Positions 49,371 through 55,829 of a DNA stretch of 55,829 nucleotides are shown here, piece by piece. This DNA comes from UBA6019 sp035535055 (lineage in GTDB: Bacteria; Chloroflexota; Dormibacteria; Dormibacterales; Dormibacteraceae): contig DATLQT010000070.1 of the NCBI GenBank assembly GCA_035535055.1, positions 1 to 55,829 of the forward strand. The letters are read 5' to 3'. The position numbers were made by a program, and so were the translations under genes. Under the pieces are notes generated by a model. The model did not search any database. It saw only the letters and a program-made list of their open reading frames with translations, and was not told the DNA's origin. Every line of letters starts with the position of its first letter. The first letter of the stretch is position 1.

Positions 49371-50807
49371 ATGAGTGGCCTGGCTCCTCGCGCCCGCCGG
49401 CCTCGACGAGACCCGCTCCTGAGGGCGCTGAAGGCTCCCCAGCCGCAGTCGCCCGAGGACGTCGAGGAAGTCGAGGAGCCCAGCCGCGCGCCGGGGGAGC
49501 CCTCCGAGCAGGGGCAGGTCACCCTCCAGCAGGCTCGCTCGCGGGGGCTGCTGGGCTGGCTGCAGATCCTCGGTCCGGGGCTGATCACGGGCGCCAGCGA
49601 CGACGACCCGAGCGGGATCGGCACCTACTCCCAGGTTGGCAGCCAGTTCGGTTATGGCCTCCTCTGGACCGCCCTCTTCACCTTCCCCCTGATGGCCGCG
49701 GTGCAAGAGCTCTGCGCGCGGATCGCGCTCCAGACCGGGGTTGGCCTCGGGGTCTCCCTCCGGCGCAAGTTCCCGACCTGGATCGTCGGTGTCTGCGTCC
49801 TCGCCCTCTTCTTAGCCAACACCATCAACGTGGGCGCCGACCTCGGGGCGGTCGCGGCGGGCGGCCAGCTCTTGAGCCGTGGCTGGATCAGGGAGGGCTG
49901 GCTGATCGTGCCGGTCGGCCTATTGATCCTCGCCCTGCAGGTCTTCGTCTCCTACCGGCTGATCTTCAAGATCTTCAAGTGGCTGACGATGGCGCTCTTC
50001 GCCTACGTCGTCACCGCTTTCATCGTCCATCCGCCGCTCCAGCAGGTGGTGTTGGCGACCCTGGTCCCGCACCTGGAGTTCAACAAGGATTTCGTCACCG
50101 CGCTGGTCGCCGTCCTCGGGACCACCATCTCGCCCTACCTCTTCTTCTGGCAGGCCTCCTCGGAGGTCGACGAGATGCGGGCCGCCGGCATGAAGACCGA
50201 AGAGCAGAGGCACGGCGTGCGAACCGAGGAGCTGAAGGCGGCCCGGGCCGACATCCTGATCGGGATGCTCTTCTCCAACCTGGTGATGTTCTTCATCATC
50301 CTGGTCGCCGGGGCCGTGCTCCACGCCCACGGCAAGACCGGCATCCAGACCGCCGACCAGGCGGCGCAGGCGTTGGCCCCCATCGCCGGCCCCTACGCCT
50401 TCGTCCTCTTCGCGGTCGGCATGATCGGCACCGGCCTTCTGGCCATCCCGATCCTCAGCGGTTCCGCCGCCTACGCCCTCAAAGAGTTCCTCAACCTGCC
50501 GGGCTCGCTGGCCTCCAATCCGAGGTTCCGGCCGACCTTCTACGTCATCATCGCGCTCGCCGTGGTCGCCGGGATTGGGATGAACTACATCGGGCTGGAC
50601 CCCATCCGGGCGCTCTTCTACACCGCGGTCATCAACGGCCTGGTGGCGCCGCCGCTGCTGGTCCTGATAGTCCTCCTCGGCTCCGACCGCAAGTTCATGG
50701 AGGAGCGGGTGAGCGGGGGCGTGAGCAAGTTCCTGACCTGGCTGGCGACCGGCCTCATGGCCGCCGCAGCGGTCGCCCTGGTCGTCACCACCTACTTCAT
50801 CCGCTAG
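49371..50807 (+). CDS. Nramp-family divalent metal transporter, atypical metal site
   Basis: 478 residues with about 11 transmembrane helices and a 60-residue hydrophilic N-terminus. The helix 1 motif reads DDDPSGIGTYSQ where canonical Nramp (Mn/Fe) has DPGN, and the helix 6 position that normally reads MPH is SPY in TTISPYLFFWQASSE, so the metal-selecting methionine is missing. Such changes occur in Nramp-related magnesium transporters, so Mg2+ (or Mn2+) is more likely than Fe2+ (inference). ATG 49371 is chosen over TTG 49350 because the promoter places transcription start next to it. Overlaps the convergent histidine kinase gene by 11 nt. Confidence 0.87.
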   Translation: MSGLAPRARRPRRDPLLRALKAPQPQSPEDVEEVEEPSRAPGEPSEQGQVTLQQARSRGLLGWLQILGPGLITGASDDDPSGIGTYSQVGSQFGYGLLWTALFTFPLMAAVQELCARIALQTGVGLGVSLRRKFPTWIVGVCVLALFLANTINVGADLGAVAAGGQLLSRGWIREGWLIVPVGLLILALQVFVSYRLIFKIFKWLTMALFAYVVTAFIVHPPLQQVVLATLVPHLEFNKDFVTALVAVLGTTISPYLFFWQASSEVDEMRAAGMKTEEQRHGVRTEELKAARADILIGMLFSNLVMFFIILVAGAVLHAHGKTGIQTADQAAQALAPIAGPYAFVLFAVGMIGTGLLAIPILSGSAAYALKEFLNLPGSLASNPRFRPTFYVIIALAVVAGIGMNYIGLDPIRALFYTAVINGLVAPPLLVLIVLLGSDRKFMEERVSGGVSKFLTWLATGLMAAAAVALVVTTYFIR

Positions 50808-52536
50808 GCGCGGGGAGGGTCAGCCGGAAGGTCGCGCCTTTCTCAGAGGGCGCCAGCTCCAGCCGCCCGTCATAGCGCTCGGCGAGATCGCGGCTGATGG
50901 CGAGGCCGAGACCGGTGCCCGGCTGGCGCGGCAGCTGTGGGTGGTCGATGCGAAAGAAGCGCTCGAAGATGCGCTCGGCTTGGTCGGGCGGGATGCCGAG
51001 CCCATCGTCGCTGACCTCCACCTCGCGCGGCGGCCCCGGGCTGACCCGGACCCTCACCACCGGCTTGTCGACGGTGTAGGTGAGCGCGTTGTTGAGCAGG
51101 TTGTCGAGGATGCGCGCGACGTGGTCGGGGTCGGCCAGCACGGGGACCGGGTCCCCCGGCAGGTCGGCGCTCAGGTCCGCGCCGAGGAGCACCGCCCGGG
51201 GCCGACTTCGCGCCAGCGAGTCGCGGACCGCGGCGCGGAGGTCGAACTCGCTGACGGCGGTCGGCATCGTCCCCGCCTCCAGGCGGGCCGCCACCAACAG
51301 GTCCTCGACCAGGACGCCGAGCTCGGCGCTCTTGGCCGCGAGCACCGACAGGGGCTGCGTCCAGGCCGCCGGCGGCTCACCGAAGGTGCCGTCCCGGAGC
51401 ATCGAGAGGTAGCCGATGATCACCGAGAGCGGCGTCCGGAGCTCGTGCGCGGCGAGGTTCATGAAGTCGCTCTTGGTCCGGCTGAGATCGTGGGCCTGGC
51501 CGTAGAGCTCGGCGTTGCGGAGAGCCACCGCGGCGGCGTTGCCGATCAGCTGCAGGTTGTCGACGTCCTCTCGCGCGAAGGGCCGGTCGCGGCGGCGGGT
51601 CAAGAGCAGGATGGCGCCCACCCGTCCGCCGAGCGCGAGCGGGATCACCGCGTGGTGGCGGGTGCCCGAGTGCGTATCGCGGCTGGAGTGGTCGAGCTGG
51701 CCGACGTCGAACCCCTCCCCGACCTTGGGCCGGCCGGTTCGCACGGCGCGCTCGGTGGTCGAGCCGGGAGGGATCCGGTAGCGACCGGAGGCGGGGATCG
51801 GCCGGCCGTCGCGATCGTAGCCGTCCTGGACGATGATCTCCGACTCCTCGACCAGGCTCAAGCTGGCGCGGTCGGCGTCGACCGACTCGACCGCCCGGCG
51901 CAGCAGCCGGCGGATCAATTCGCGGTCGTCGAGCTCGGAGGCGAGCTCCAGGGTCAGCTCGATGCCGGTCTTGAGCCGCTCGTTGGAGCGCCGGGCCGCG
52001 TCCAGGAGCTCGGCGCGGTGGAGGGCCAGGCTGACCCGCTTGCCGAACTCGTCCATCACCGTTCGCACGTCGGCCGAGTAGGGATCGGAGCCGGTCCGGT
52101 AGAACCCGATCACCCCCATCGCGATCCGGCCGTCGGGCAGGTGCTCGCCGGTGCTGAGAGGGATCAGCCGGCCGGTTCCGATCGCGCCCTCGGCGAGGGT
52201 CGCGGCGAGCACGCTCTCCTGCTGCAAGCGGGTGGTCTCGATGACGCGGCTCTCGGCCATCGCGCTCCCGGCAACCGTGCCCAGCCAGGGCCACTCCTTG
52301 CCGACCTGGGCCTGGGCCCAGGGCCCGGCGCCGGCGACCATCCGGAAGTGGCTGGGCCGCTCCGGCGGCACGATGCTGATCATGCACTCGGTGCCGGGCG
52401 CGATCAGCGTGGCCTGCTGAACGACCTCCTGCGCCACCGAGAGGAAGGGCGCCGGCTGCCAGAGGCTCTCGGTGCTGGCGAGCAGCGCCTCCAATCGACG
52501 CCGATCGGCCGAATCCGGTTCCCGGGGCTCTTCCAA
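50797..52536 (-). CDS. soluble GAF-domain sensor histidine kinase
   Basis: 579 residues, no transmembrane helix. Two GAF-like regions (about 20-170 and 185-335) precede the H-box AAHELRTPLSVIIGYLSML (near residue 360) and the ATP-binding domain with NLLNNALTY, DDGLGIP and GTGLGLAIS. It probably senses a small molecule or redox state in the cytoplasm. No response regulator gene is adjacent; the lone receivers at 19327 and 36975 are candidates only by elimination. A Fur-family gene lies just upstream, 16 nt from its start, so the two are probably co-transcribed. Confidence 0.93.
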   Translation of the reverse strand: MEEPREPDSADRRRLEALLASTESLWQPAPFLSVAQEVVQQATLIAPGTECMISIVPPERPSHFRMVAGAGPWAQAQVGKEWPWLGTVAGSAMAESRVIETTRLQQESVLAATLAEGAIGTGRLIPLSTGEHLPDGRIAMGVIGFYRTGSDPYSADVRTVMDEFGKRVSLALHRAELLDAARRSNERLKTGIELTLELASELDDRELIRRLLRRAVESVDADRASLSLVEESEIIVQDGYDRDGRPIPASGRYRIPPGSTTERAVRTGRPKVGEGFDVGQLDHSSRDTHSGTRHHAVIPLALGGRVGAILLLTRRRDRPFAREDVDNLQLIGNAAAVALRNAELYGQAHDLSRTKSDFMNLAAHELRTPLSVIIGYLSMLRDGTFGEPPAAWTQPLSVLAAKSAELGVLVEDLLVAARLEAGTMPTAVSEFDLRAAVRDSLARSRPRAVLLGADLSADLPGDPVPVLADPDHVARILDNLLNNALTYTVDKPVVRVRVSPGPPREVEVSDDGLGIPPDQAERIFERFFRIDHPQLPRQPGTGLGLAISRDLAERYDGRLELAPSEKGATFRLTLPAPSG

Positions 52537-52552
52537 GGGGATCGGGGATTCT

Positions 52553-53020
52553 TCAGCTGGGGTGGTAATGGACGTGCTCCAGGTTTCGCCGCGCCGGCCG
52601 CGTCACCGGCTCGCTACCCGCCCTCGCGCACGCCTCACAGAACCCGATCACCAGCACTTCGGTGCGCCGGGGGTGGAAGTGGTGCAGCTCCTCCAGGTGG
52701 TGCTCGAGCTCGCGGAGCAGCGAGTCCTCGAGGTGGACGATCCCCTCGCAGCGCTCGCAGATGGCGTGCTGGTGGTCCTCGCCCGCGATCTCGTAATGCG
52801 TCGGGCCGGCGCCGAAGCGGACCGGCCGGAGCGCGCCGGCGATGGTGAACGCCTCCAGCGCGCGATAGACGGTCGAGCGGGCAAAGCCGGGGCGCTCGGC
52901 CTCGACCTTGGCGGCGATCTCGTCGGCGGTGCAGTGCGGGCCCAGCTTGGTGATCGCGTCCCACACCAGGCGGCGCTGGGAGGTCTGCCGCTGGCCCGCG
53001 CCGAGGGGCGGTTTTCTCAT
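52553..53020 (-). CDS. Fur-family transcriptional regulator
   Basis: Metal- or peroxide-responsive repressor of 155 residues. Winged-helix part QRRLVWDAITKLGPHCTADE and RSTVYRALE, then the dimer domain with HYEIAGEDHQHAICERCEG, and two CxxC pairs (CERC, CEAC) for structural zinc. The C-terminus ends in a His-rich HVHYHPS tail. Fur, Zur and PerR cannot be separated with confidence. ATG 53020 is preferred over upstream frames reaching 53083. The neighbouring transporter at 49371 and kinase at 50797 make metal homeostasis a reasonable context. Confidence 0.9.
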   Translation of the reverse strand: MRKPPLGAGQRQTSQRRLVWDAITKLGPHCTADEIAAKVEAERPGFARSTVYRALEAFTIAGALRPVRFGAGPTHYEIAGEDHQHAICERCEGIVHLEDSLLRELEHHLEELHHFHPRRTEVLVIGFCEACARAGSEPVTRPARRNLEHVHYHPS

Positions 53021-53061
53021 CCTTCGATTCCAGACTAACCCTGAAGAGCTCAGATGAGAGT

Positions 53062-53069
53062 GATATACC
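53062..53069 (+). promoter_or_regulatory. -10-like box for the membrane histidine kinase gene
   Basis: GATATACC includes TATACC (53064-53069), which ends 7 nt before GTG 53077. Layout agrees with the leaderless pattern. No convincing -35. Confidence 0.4.
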
Positions 53070-53076
53070 GCTGTAG

Positions 53077-54285
53077 GTGGCACGGGTTGGACCGGTCGGC
53101 TTGCTGGTCGCGCTGGTCCTCCTGCCGGCTTCGGCGGTGGCTGGGCTGGCGGCCAGCGTTCTGCCCGCGCCGAGCATCCCCCTGCCGATCGCGACCCCGG
53201 TGCTTCCCGGCAGCCCGCTGAACCCGACCCCGCTTCCCGATCCCAACCCGACCGTGACGCCGTCCGGAGGCGGCGTTCCCTCCGCCTCCGGGGCGACGCC
53301 GGCCGGAGCCGGCCCCGCCGGTGGGAAGGTCACCGGCAGCGGCGGCACCACCGCCCCCCTGGCCGCCACGGTCGCGACGACGCCGGGCCCGGCGCGCGAC
53401 TCACTGATCCGCACGGTGCTGGGGCCGGTGCCGAACCAGGTTCCTGTCTTCCCGGTCCTGCTCCCGCTCCTCGCCGGCCTCCTGCTGCTCCTCGTCTCGG
53501 CGGCTTTGGCGGCCTACCGCCGCACCCAGGAGGCGCGTCGCCTGGAGCGCTTGGAGCGCACCAAGTCGGACTTCCTAAAGCTCGCCTCGCACGAGCTGCG
53601 GACGCCGCTGACGGTGCTGCTGGGCTACGTCTCGATGATCCGCGACGGCGACGTCAGACCCGACACGCCCGCCTTCGCCAAGGCGCTGCTGATCATCGAG
53701 GACCGCCTCAACCAGGTCAACACGATCGTCGAGCAGATGCTGGAGGCAGCCCGGTTGGAGGATGGACCGCACCCCCTCGACCTGGAGCGGTTCGACCTGG
53801 CCGGCGTCGTCGCCGACTCCGTGCTGGCCGCCCGCGCCGCCCTGGGCGCGGCCCAGGCGATCGAGTACCGCCCTTCGGTCGCTGCCCTGCCCCTCAACTG
53901 TGACCGCAAGCGGGTGGTGACGATCGTGGACCAGCTTCTCGACAACGCGGTCAAGTATTCGCCCGAAGGCGGCGCGATCGAGTGCAGCCTTGTCGGGCGC
54001 GCCGGCCGCGCCCAGCTCACCGTGCGCGACAGCGGCCCCGGCATCCCGAGCGAGGACCTAGAACGAGTCTTCACCCGTTTCGGGCGGTTGGTCACGCGCG
54101 ACAACAGCCACGTCCCGGGCGCCGGCCTCGGCCTCTACCTCGCCCGCGAGAACGCCCGCCGGATGGGAGGCGACATCACCGTCGTCTCCCGGCCCTCCCG
54201 CGGCAGCGCCTTCACCCTCAGCCTTCCCCTCGACCCGGGGCCGGCAGCGGGGGCGGCGCCGGCCAGGGTCCAGCTTGGATCCTGA
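53077..54285 (+). CDS. membrane sensor histidine kinase
   Basis: 402 residues. N-terminal hydrophobic segment (about 5-25), a Pro/Gly/Thr-rich extracytoplasmic stretch (about 28-115) with no recognisable fold, a second helix (VFPVLLPLLAGLLLLLVSAA), then H-box ASHELRTPLTVLLGYVSMI (His near residue 171) and the ATPase with NAVKYS, DSGPGIP and GAGLGLYLAR. The low-complexity outer part suggests that the signal is sensed through the membrane or a partner. The TetR-like gene downstream overlaps it by 11 nt. No response regulator is adjacent. Confidence 0.93.
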   Translation: MARVGPVGLLVALVLLPASAVAGLAASVLPAPSIPLPIATPVLPGSPLNPTPLPDPNPTVTPSGGGVPSASGATPAGAGPAGGKVTGSGGTTAPLAATVATTPGPARDSLIRTVLGPVPNQVPVFPVLLPLLAGLLLLLVSAALAAYRRTQEARRLERLERTKSDFLKLASHELRTPLTVLLGYVSMIRDGDVRPDTPAFAKALLIIEDRLNQVNTIVEQMLEAARLEDGPHPLDLERFDLAGVVADSVLAARAALGAAQAIEYRPSVAALPLNCDRKRVVTIVDQLLDNAVKYSPEGGAIECSLVGRAGRAQLTVRDSGPGIPSEDLERVFTRFGRLVTRDNSHVPGAGLGLYLARENARRMGGDITVVSRPSRGSAFTLSLPLDPGPAAGAAPARVQLGS

Positions 54286-55039
54286 GCTGACCGCCCGGGA
54301 ACGGCTCTTAGCCGCCGCGCGAGCCGGGCTCGGGCGCGGCGAGCGGCCCGCAGTCGCGGCCATCGCCGCCGAGGCCGGGGTCTCGAAATCGACCTTCTTC
54401 CGCGTCTTCGGGTCCCGGCGAAAGCTCTTTGACGAGCTCGACGCAGGGCCCGAGCCCGACCGCCGCCGGGCGGTGCTGGACGCTGCCGCCGAGCTGCTGG
54501 CGCGAGACGGCCTTGCCCGGCTCTCGATGGACGAGCTCGCGGCCCAGGCCGGCGTCTCCCGGGCCTGGCTCTACCGTCTCTACCCCGGCAAGGCGGCGCT
54601 CTTCGCCGAGCTGATCCGGGTCTTCTCGCCGATGGAGGTCGTCGTGGCGACCACCGATCGCCTCCGCGGCCAGCCCCCCGAGCTGGCCCTGCCCGAGCTG
54701 GCGGTCTCGGTCTGGCAGGCCGTCTCCCAGCATCTCGGCGTGGTCAGGCCGCTGCTCTTCGAGGCGATGCGGCTGGGGCCGGACGTGCGGGAAACCGTGA
54801 CCGGCGTCGTCGCGCCCCAGATGCTGGGCGCGATCGGGGGTTACCTAGTCGAACAGATGGAGGCGGGAGCGCTGCGGCCGATGCACCCAGTCCTCGCGGT
54901 GCAGGCCTTCGTCGGGCCGATCATCTTCCACCTGATCCTGCGGCCGGTGCTGGTCGAGGGGCTCGGCATCGAGCTCGACACCGAGGCGGCGGTGAGGGAG
55001 TTCGCGCTCAACTTCGTGCGCGGGATGGCCCCGGACTAG
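54275..55039 (+). CDS. TetR-type regulator with two tandem HTH domains
   Basis: 254 residues. The first HTH (about 5-52) has VAAIAAEAGVSKSTFFRVFG then SRRKLFDELD; the second (about 61-110) has MDELAAQAGVSRAWLYRLYP then GKAALFAELI. Both keep the TetR helix-turn-helix pattern. The remaining C-terminal part is a normal-length TetR ligand/dimer domain. Most TetR proteins have one HTH, so this is a duplicated-domain form. TTG start at 54275, inside the histidine kinase gene. Ligand unknown. Overlaps the convergent GGT fragment by 4 nt. Confidence 0.85.
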   Translation: MDPELTARERLLAAARAGLGRGERPAVAAIAAEAGVSKSTFFRVFGSRRKLFDELDAGPEPDRRRAVLDAAAELLARDGLARLSMDELAAQAGVSRAWLYRLYPGKAALFAELIRVFSPMEVVVATTDRLRGQPPELALPELAVSVWQAVSQHLGVVRPLLFEAMRLGPDVRETVTGVVAPQMLGAIGGYLVEQMEAGALRPMHPVLAVQAFVGPIIFHLILRPVLVEGLGIELDTEAAVREFALNFVRGMAPD

Positions 55040-55326
55040 ACCCGGCCCTCGGCCCGCACCGCCTCGGCCTGGAAGCTCCGCTCCCACTGGTCGGGGCGGA
55101 TCGCGCCGCCGGCGCGGGCGTGAAACTCGATCACCTCGGTGACGCCGGTCCCGGCGCGGTGGGCGGTCATCATCCCGGAGCCGCCGACCCCGCACATCTG
55201 GGGCTCGATGACGCCCTGGCAGAAGGCGGTGGTGACCCCGGCGTCGACCGCGTTGGCGCCCCGCCGGAAGACCTCCAGGCCCGCCTCGGCAGCGGCCGGC
55301 TGGGGGCAGACGATGATGCCCCTCAC
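55036..55326 (-). pseudogene. truncated gamma-glutamyltranspeptidase-like fragment
   Basis: 96 residues matching only the N-terminus of gamma-glutamyltranspeptidases: AEAGLEVFRRGANAVDAGV, EPQMCGVGGSGMMT, and a RAGTGVTEVIEF strand. The full enzyme is about 530 residues with the autoprocessing threonine far downstream, absent here, so the fragment cannot be catalytic. The stop is next to the convergent TetR-like gene, where the rest must have been deleted. GTG start overlaps the stop of the upstream hydrolase (GTGA), so it may still be translated. Confidence 0.7.
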
Positions 55327-55829
55327 GCCGCGTCCCTCAGGAGGAAGTCGACCAGGTCGGCGTTGAACTCGTCCGCCGCTTCGTAGGGGAGCATGTGGCC
55401 GGCTTTTGGGTACACCTCGTAGCGCGCGCGCGGCAGGCGCGCGCGGATCTTCTCCAAGTTGGTGATGGGAAGAATCTGGTCGCGTCGGCCCCAGGCGAAC
55501 AGGACGGGCATCCGGAGGTCAGCGAGCCGCTCCAGCAGCAGCCGCTGGGGCCGGACGCCGCGCAGTCGCAGGGCCGCCCGGAGAACCTTCCAGAAGTAGT
55601 CGCGGCCGGCCGGGTCGGCCAACCAGCGCTCGGCGTCGGCGACCTCCTGGGCGAGGAGCTCCTCGTCCCAGCTGGAGGCGAAGAGCCTGAAGACGCGCCG
55701 CAGGGCGAGCGGCCGCAGCAGGGGCCGCGCGACCTGGAGGCCGAGGATCCTGAGAGCGGGGTTGACGTCGGGCCCCACCGCCGGCGCGACCAGCGCCAGG
55801 CGGGCGACCCTCTCCGGCCGGTGGAGCGC
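55323..55829 (-). CDS. alpha/beta-hydrolase fold protein (5' truncated by window edge)
   Basis: C-terminal part (168 residues visible) of an alpha/beta hydrolase. The frame is open to the end of the window, with ALHRPERVARLALVAPAV after the expected nucleophile elbow, which lies outside. A helical cap region follows, then VLFAWGRRDQILPI with the catalytic aspartate and the histidine in KAGHMLPYEAAD. Substrate unknown. Followed by the overlapping GGT fragment. Confidence 0.85.
   Translation of the reverse strand, partial: ALHRPERVARLALVAPAVGPDVNPALRILGLQVARPLLRPLALRRVFRLFASSWDEELLAQEVADAERWLADPAGRDYFWKVLRAALRLRGVRPQRLLLERLADLRMPVLFAWGRRDQILPITNLEKIRARLPRARYEVYPKAGHMLPYEAADEFNADLVDFLLRDAA

Noticed and set aside
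49305..49706. N-terminal extension of the patatin protein
   Set aside because: The added residues are antisense to the transporter gene and the divergent promoters lie in between.

Overview
The window is very GC-rich chromosomal DNA from a bacterium. Coding frames show strong third-position GC bias, many genes start with GTG or TTG, and genes are packed in overlapping operons. The gene content (tandem clpP-clpP-clpX, mreBCD-pbp2-rodA, L21-L27-obg-nadD-rsfS, NDH-2, trehalose synthesis, PucR regulator) fits a rod-shaped aerobic soil bacterium of the Chloroflexota/Dormibacterota or deep actinobacterial kind. That placement is inferred from gene content only. No rRNA, tRNA, CRISPR array, transposase or integrase was recognised.

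Layout. 1-2446: protease operon with the end of one clpP, a second clpP and clpX. 2449-3585: small unknown gene and an SDR, divergent around a 22-bp palindrome. 3586-6294: valS with a structured leader. 6325-10632: four overlapping or tightly spaced membrane genes that look like a diverged complex I/Mbh-type membrane arm with no hydrophilic redox subunit. 10743-16168: elongasome operon mreB-mreC-mreD-pbp2-rodA. 16410-19285: rplU-rpmA-obg-nadD-rsfS, in which Obg lacks its switch II/G3 segment. 19327-20093: orphan receiver protein and MerR/HspR-like regulator. 20190-23873: glycosyltransferase, a ThuA-oxidoreductase fusion and a second Gfo/Idh/MocA oxidoreductase. 23739-29810 (minus): gltB and a PucR-type regulator. 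29901-30398: tiny genes around a terminator. 30438-34380 (minus): aconitase, membrane-anchored cytochrome c, nitroreductase. 34412-36455: CoA-transferase and a free-standing 5'-3' exonuclease. 36459-42372 (minus): NDH-2, a heterodimeric ABC exporter, a receiver protein and a small membrane protein. 42403-44061: Ser/Thr kinase with a V4R-like C-terminus. 44084-45137 (minus): a HepT/MntA (HEPN-MNT) toxin-antitoxin pair. 45550-49304: small membrane protein, treY, patatin. 49371-55829: Nramp-like transporter, two histidine kinases, a Fur-family regulator, a TetR-like protein with two HTH domains, a gamma-glutamyltranspeptidase fragment and the end of an alpha/beta hydrolase.

The strongest window-wide pattern is regulatory. 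At many first-in-operon genes a -10-like hexamer (usually TANNNT) ends only 6-9 nt before the start codon and no Shine-Dalgarno is visible, which predicts leaderless transcripts. Operon-internal genes instead use overlaps (ATGA/GTGA) or a clear Shine-Dalgarno. The most unusual protein-level observations are the orphan complex-I-like membrane module, the Obg without switch II, the kinase-V4R fusion, the double-HTH TetR protein, and two genes whose conserved N-termini have no canonical start codon in frame.
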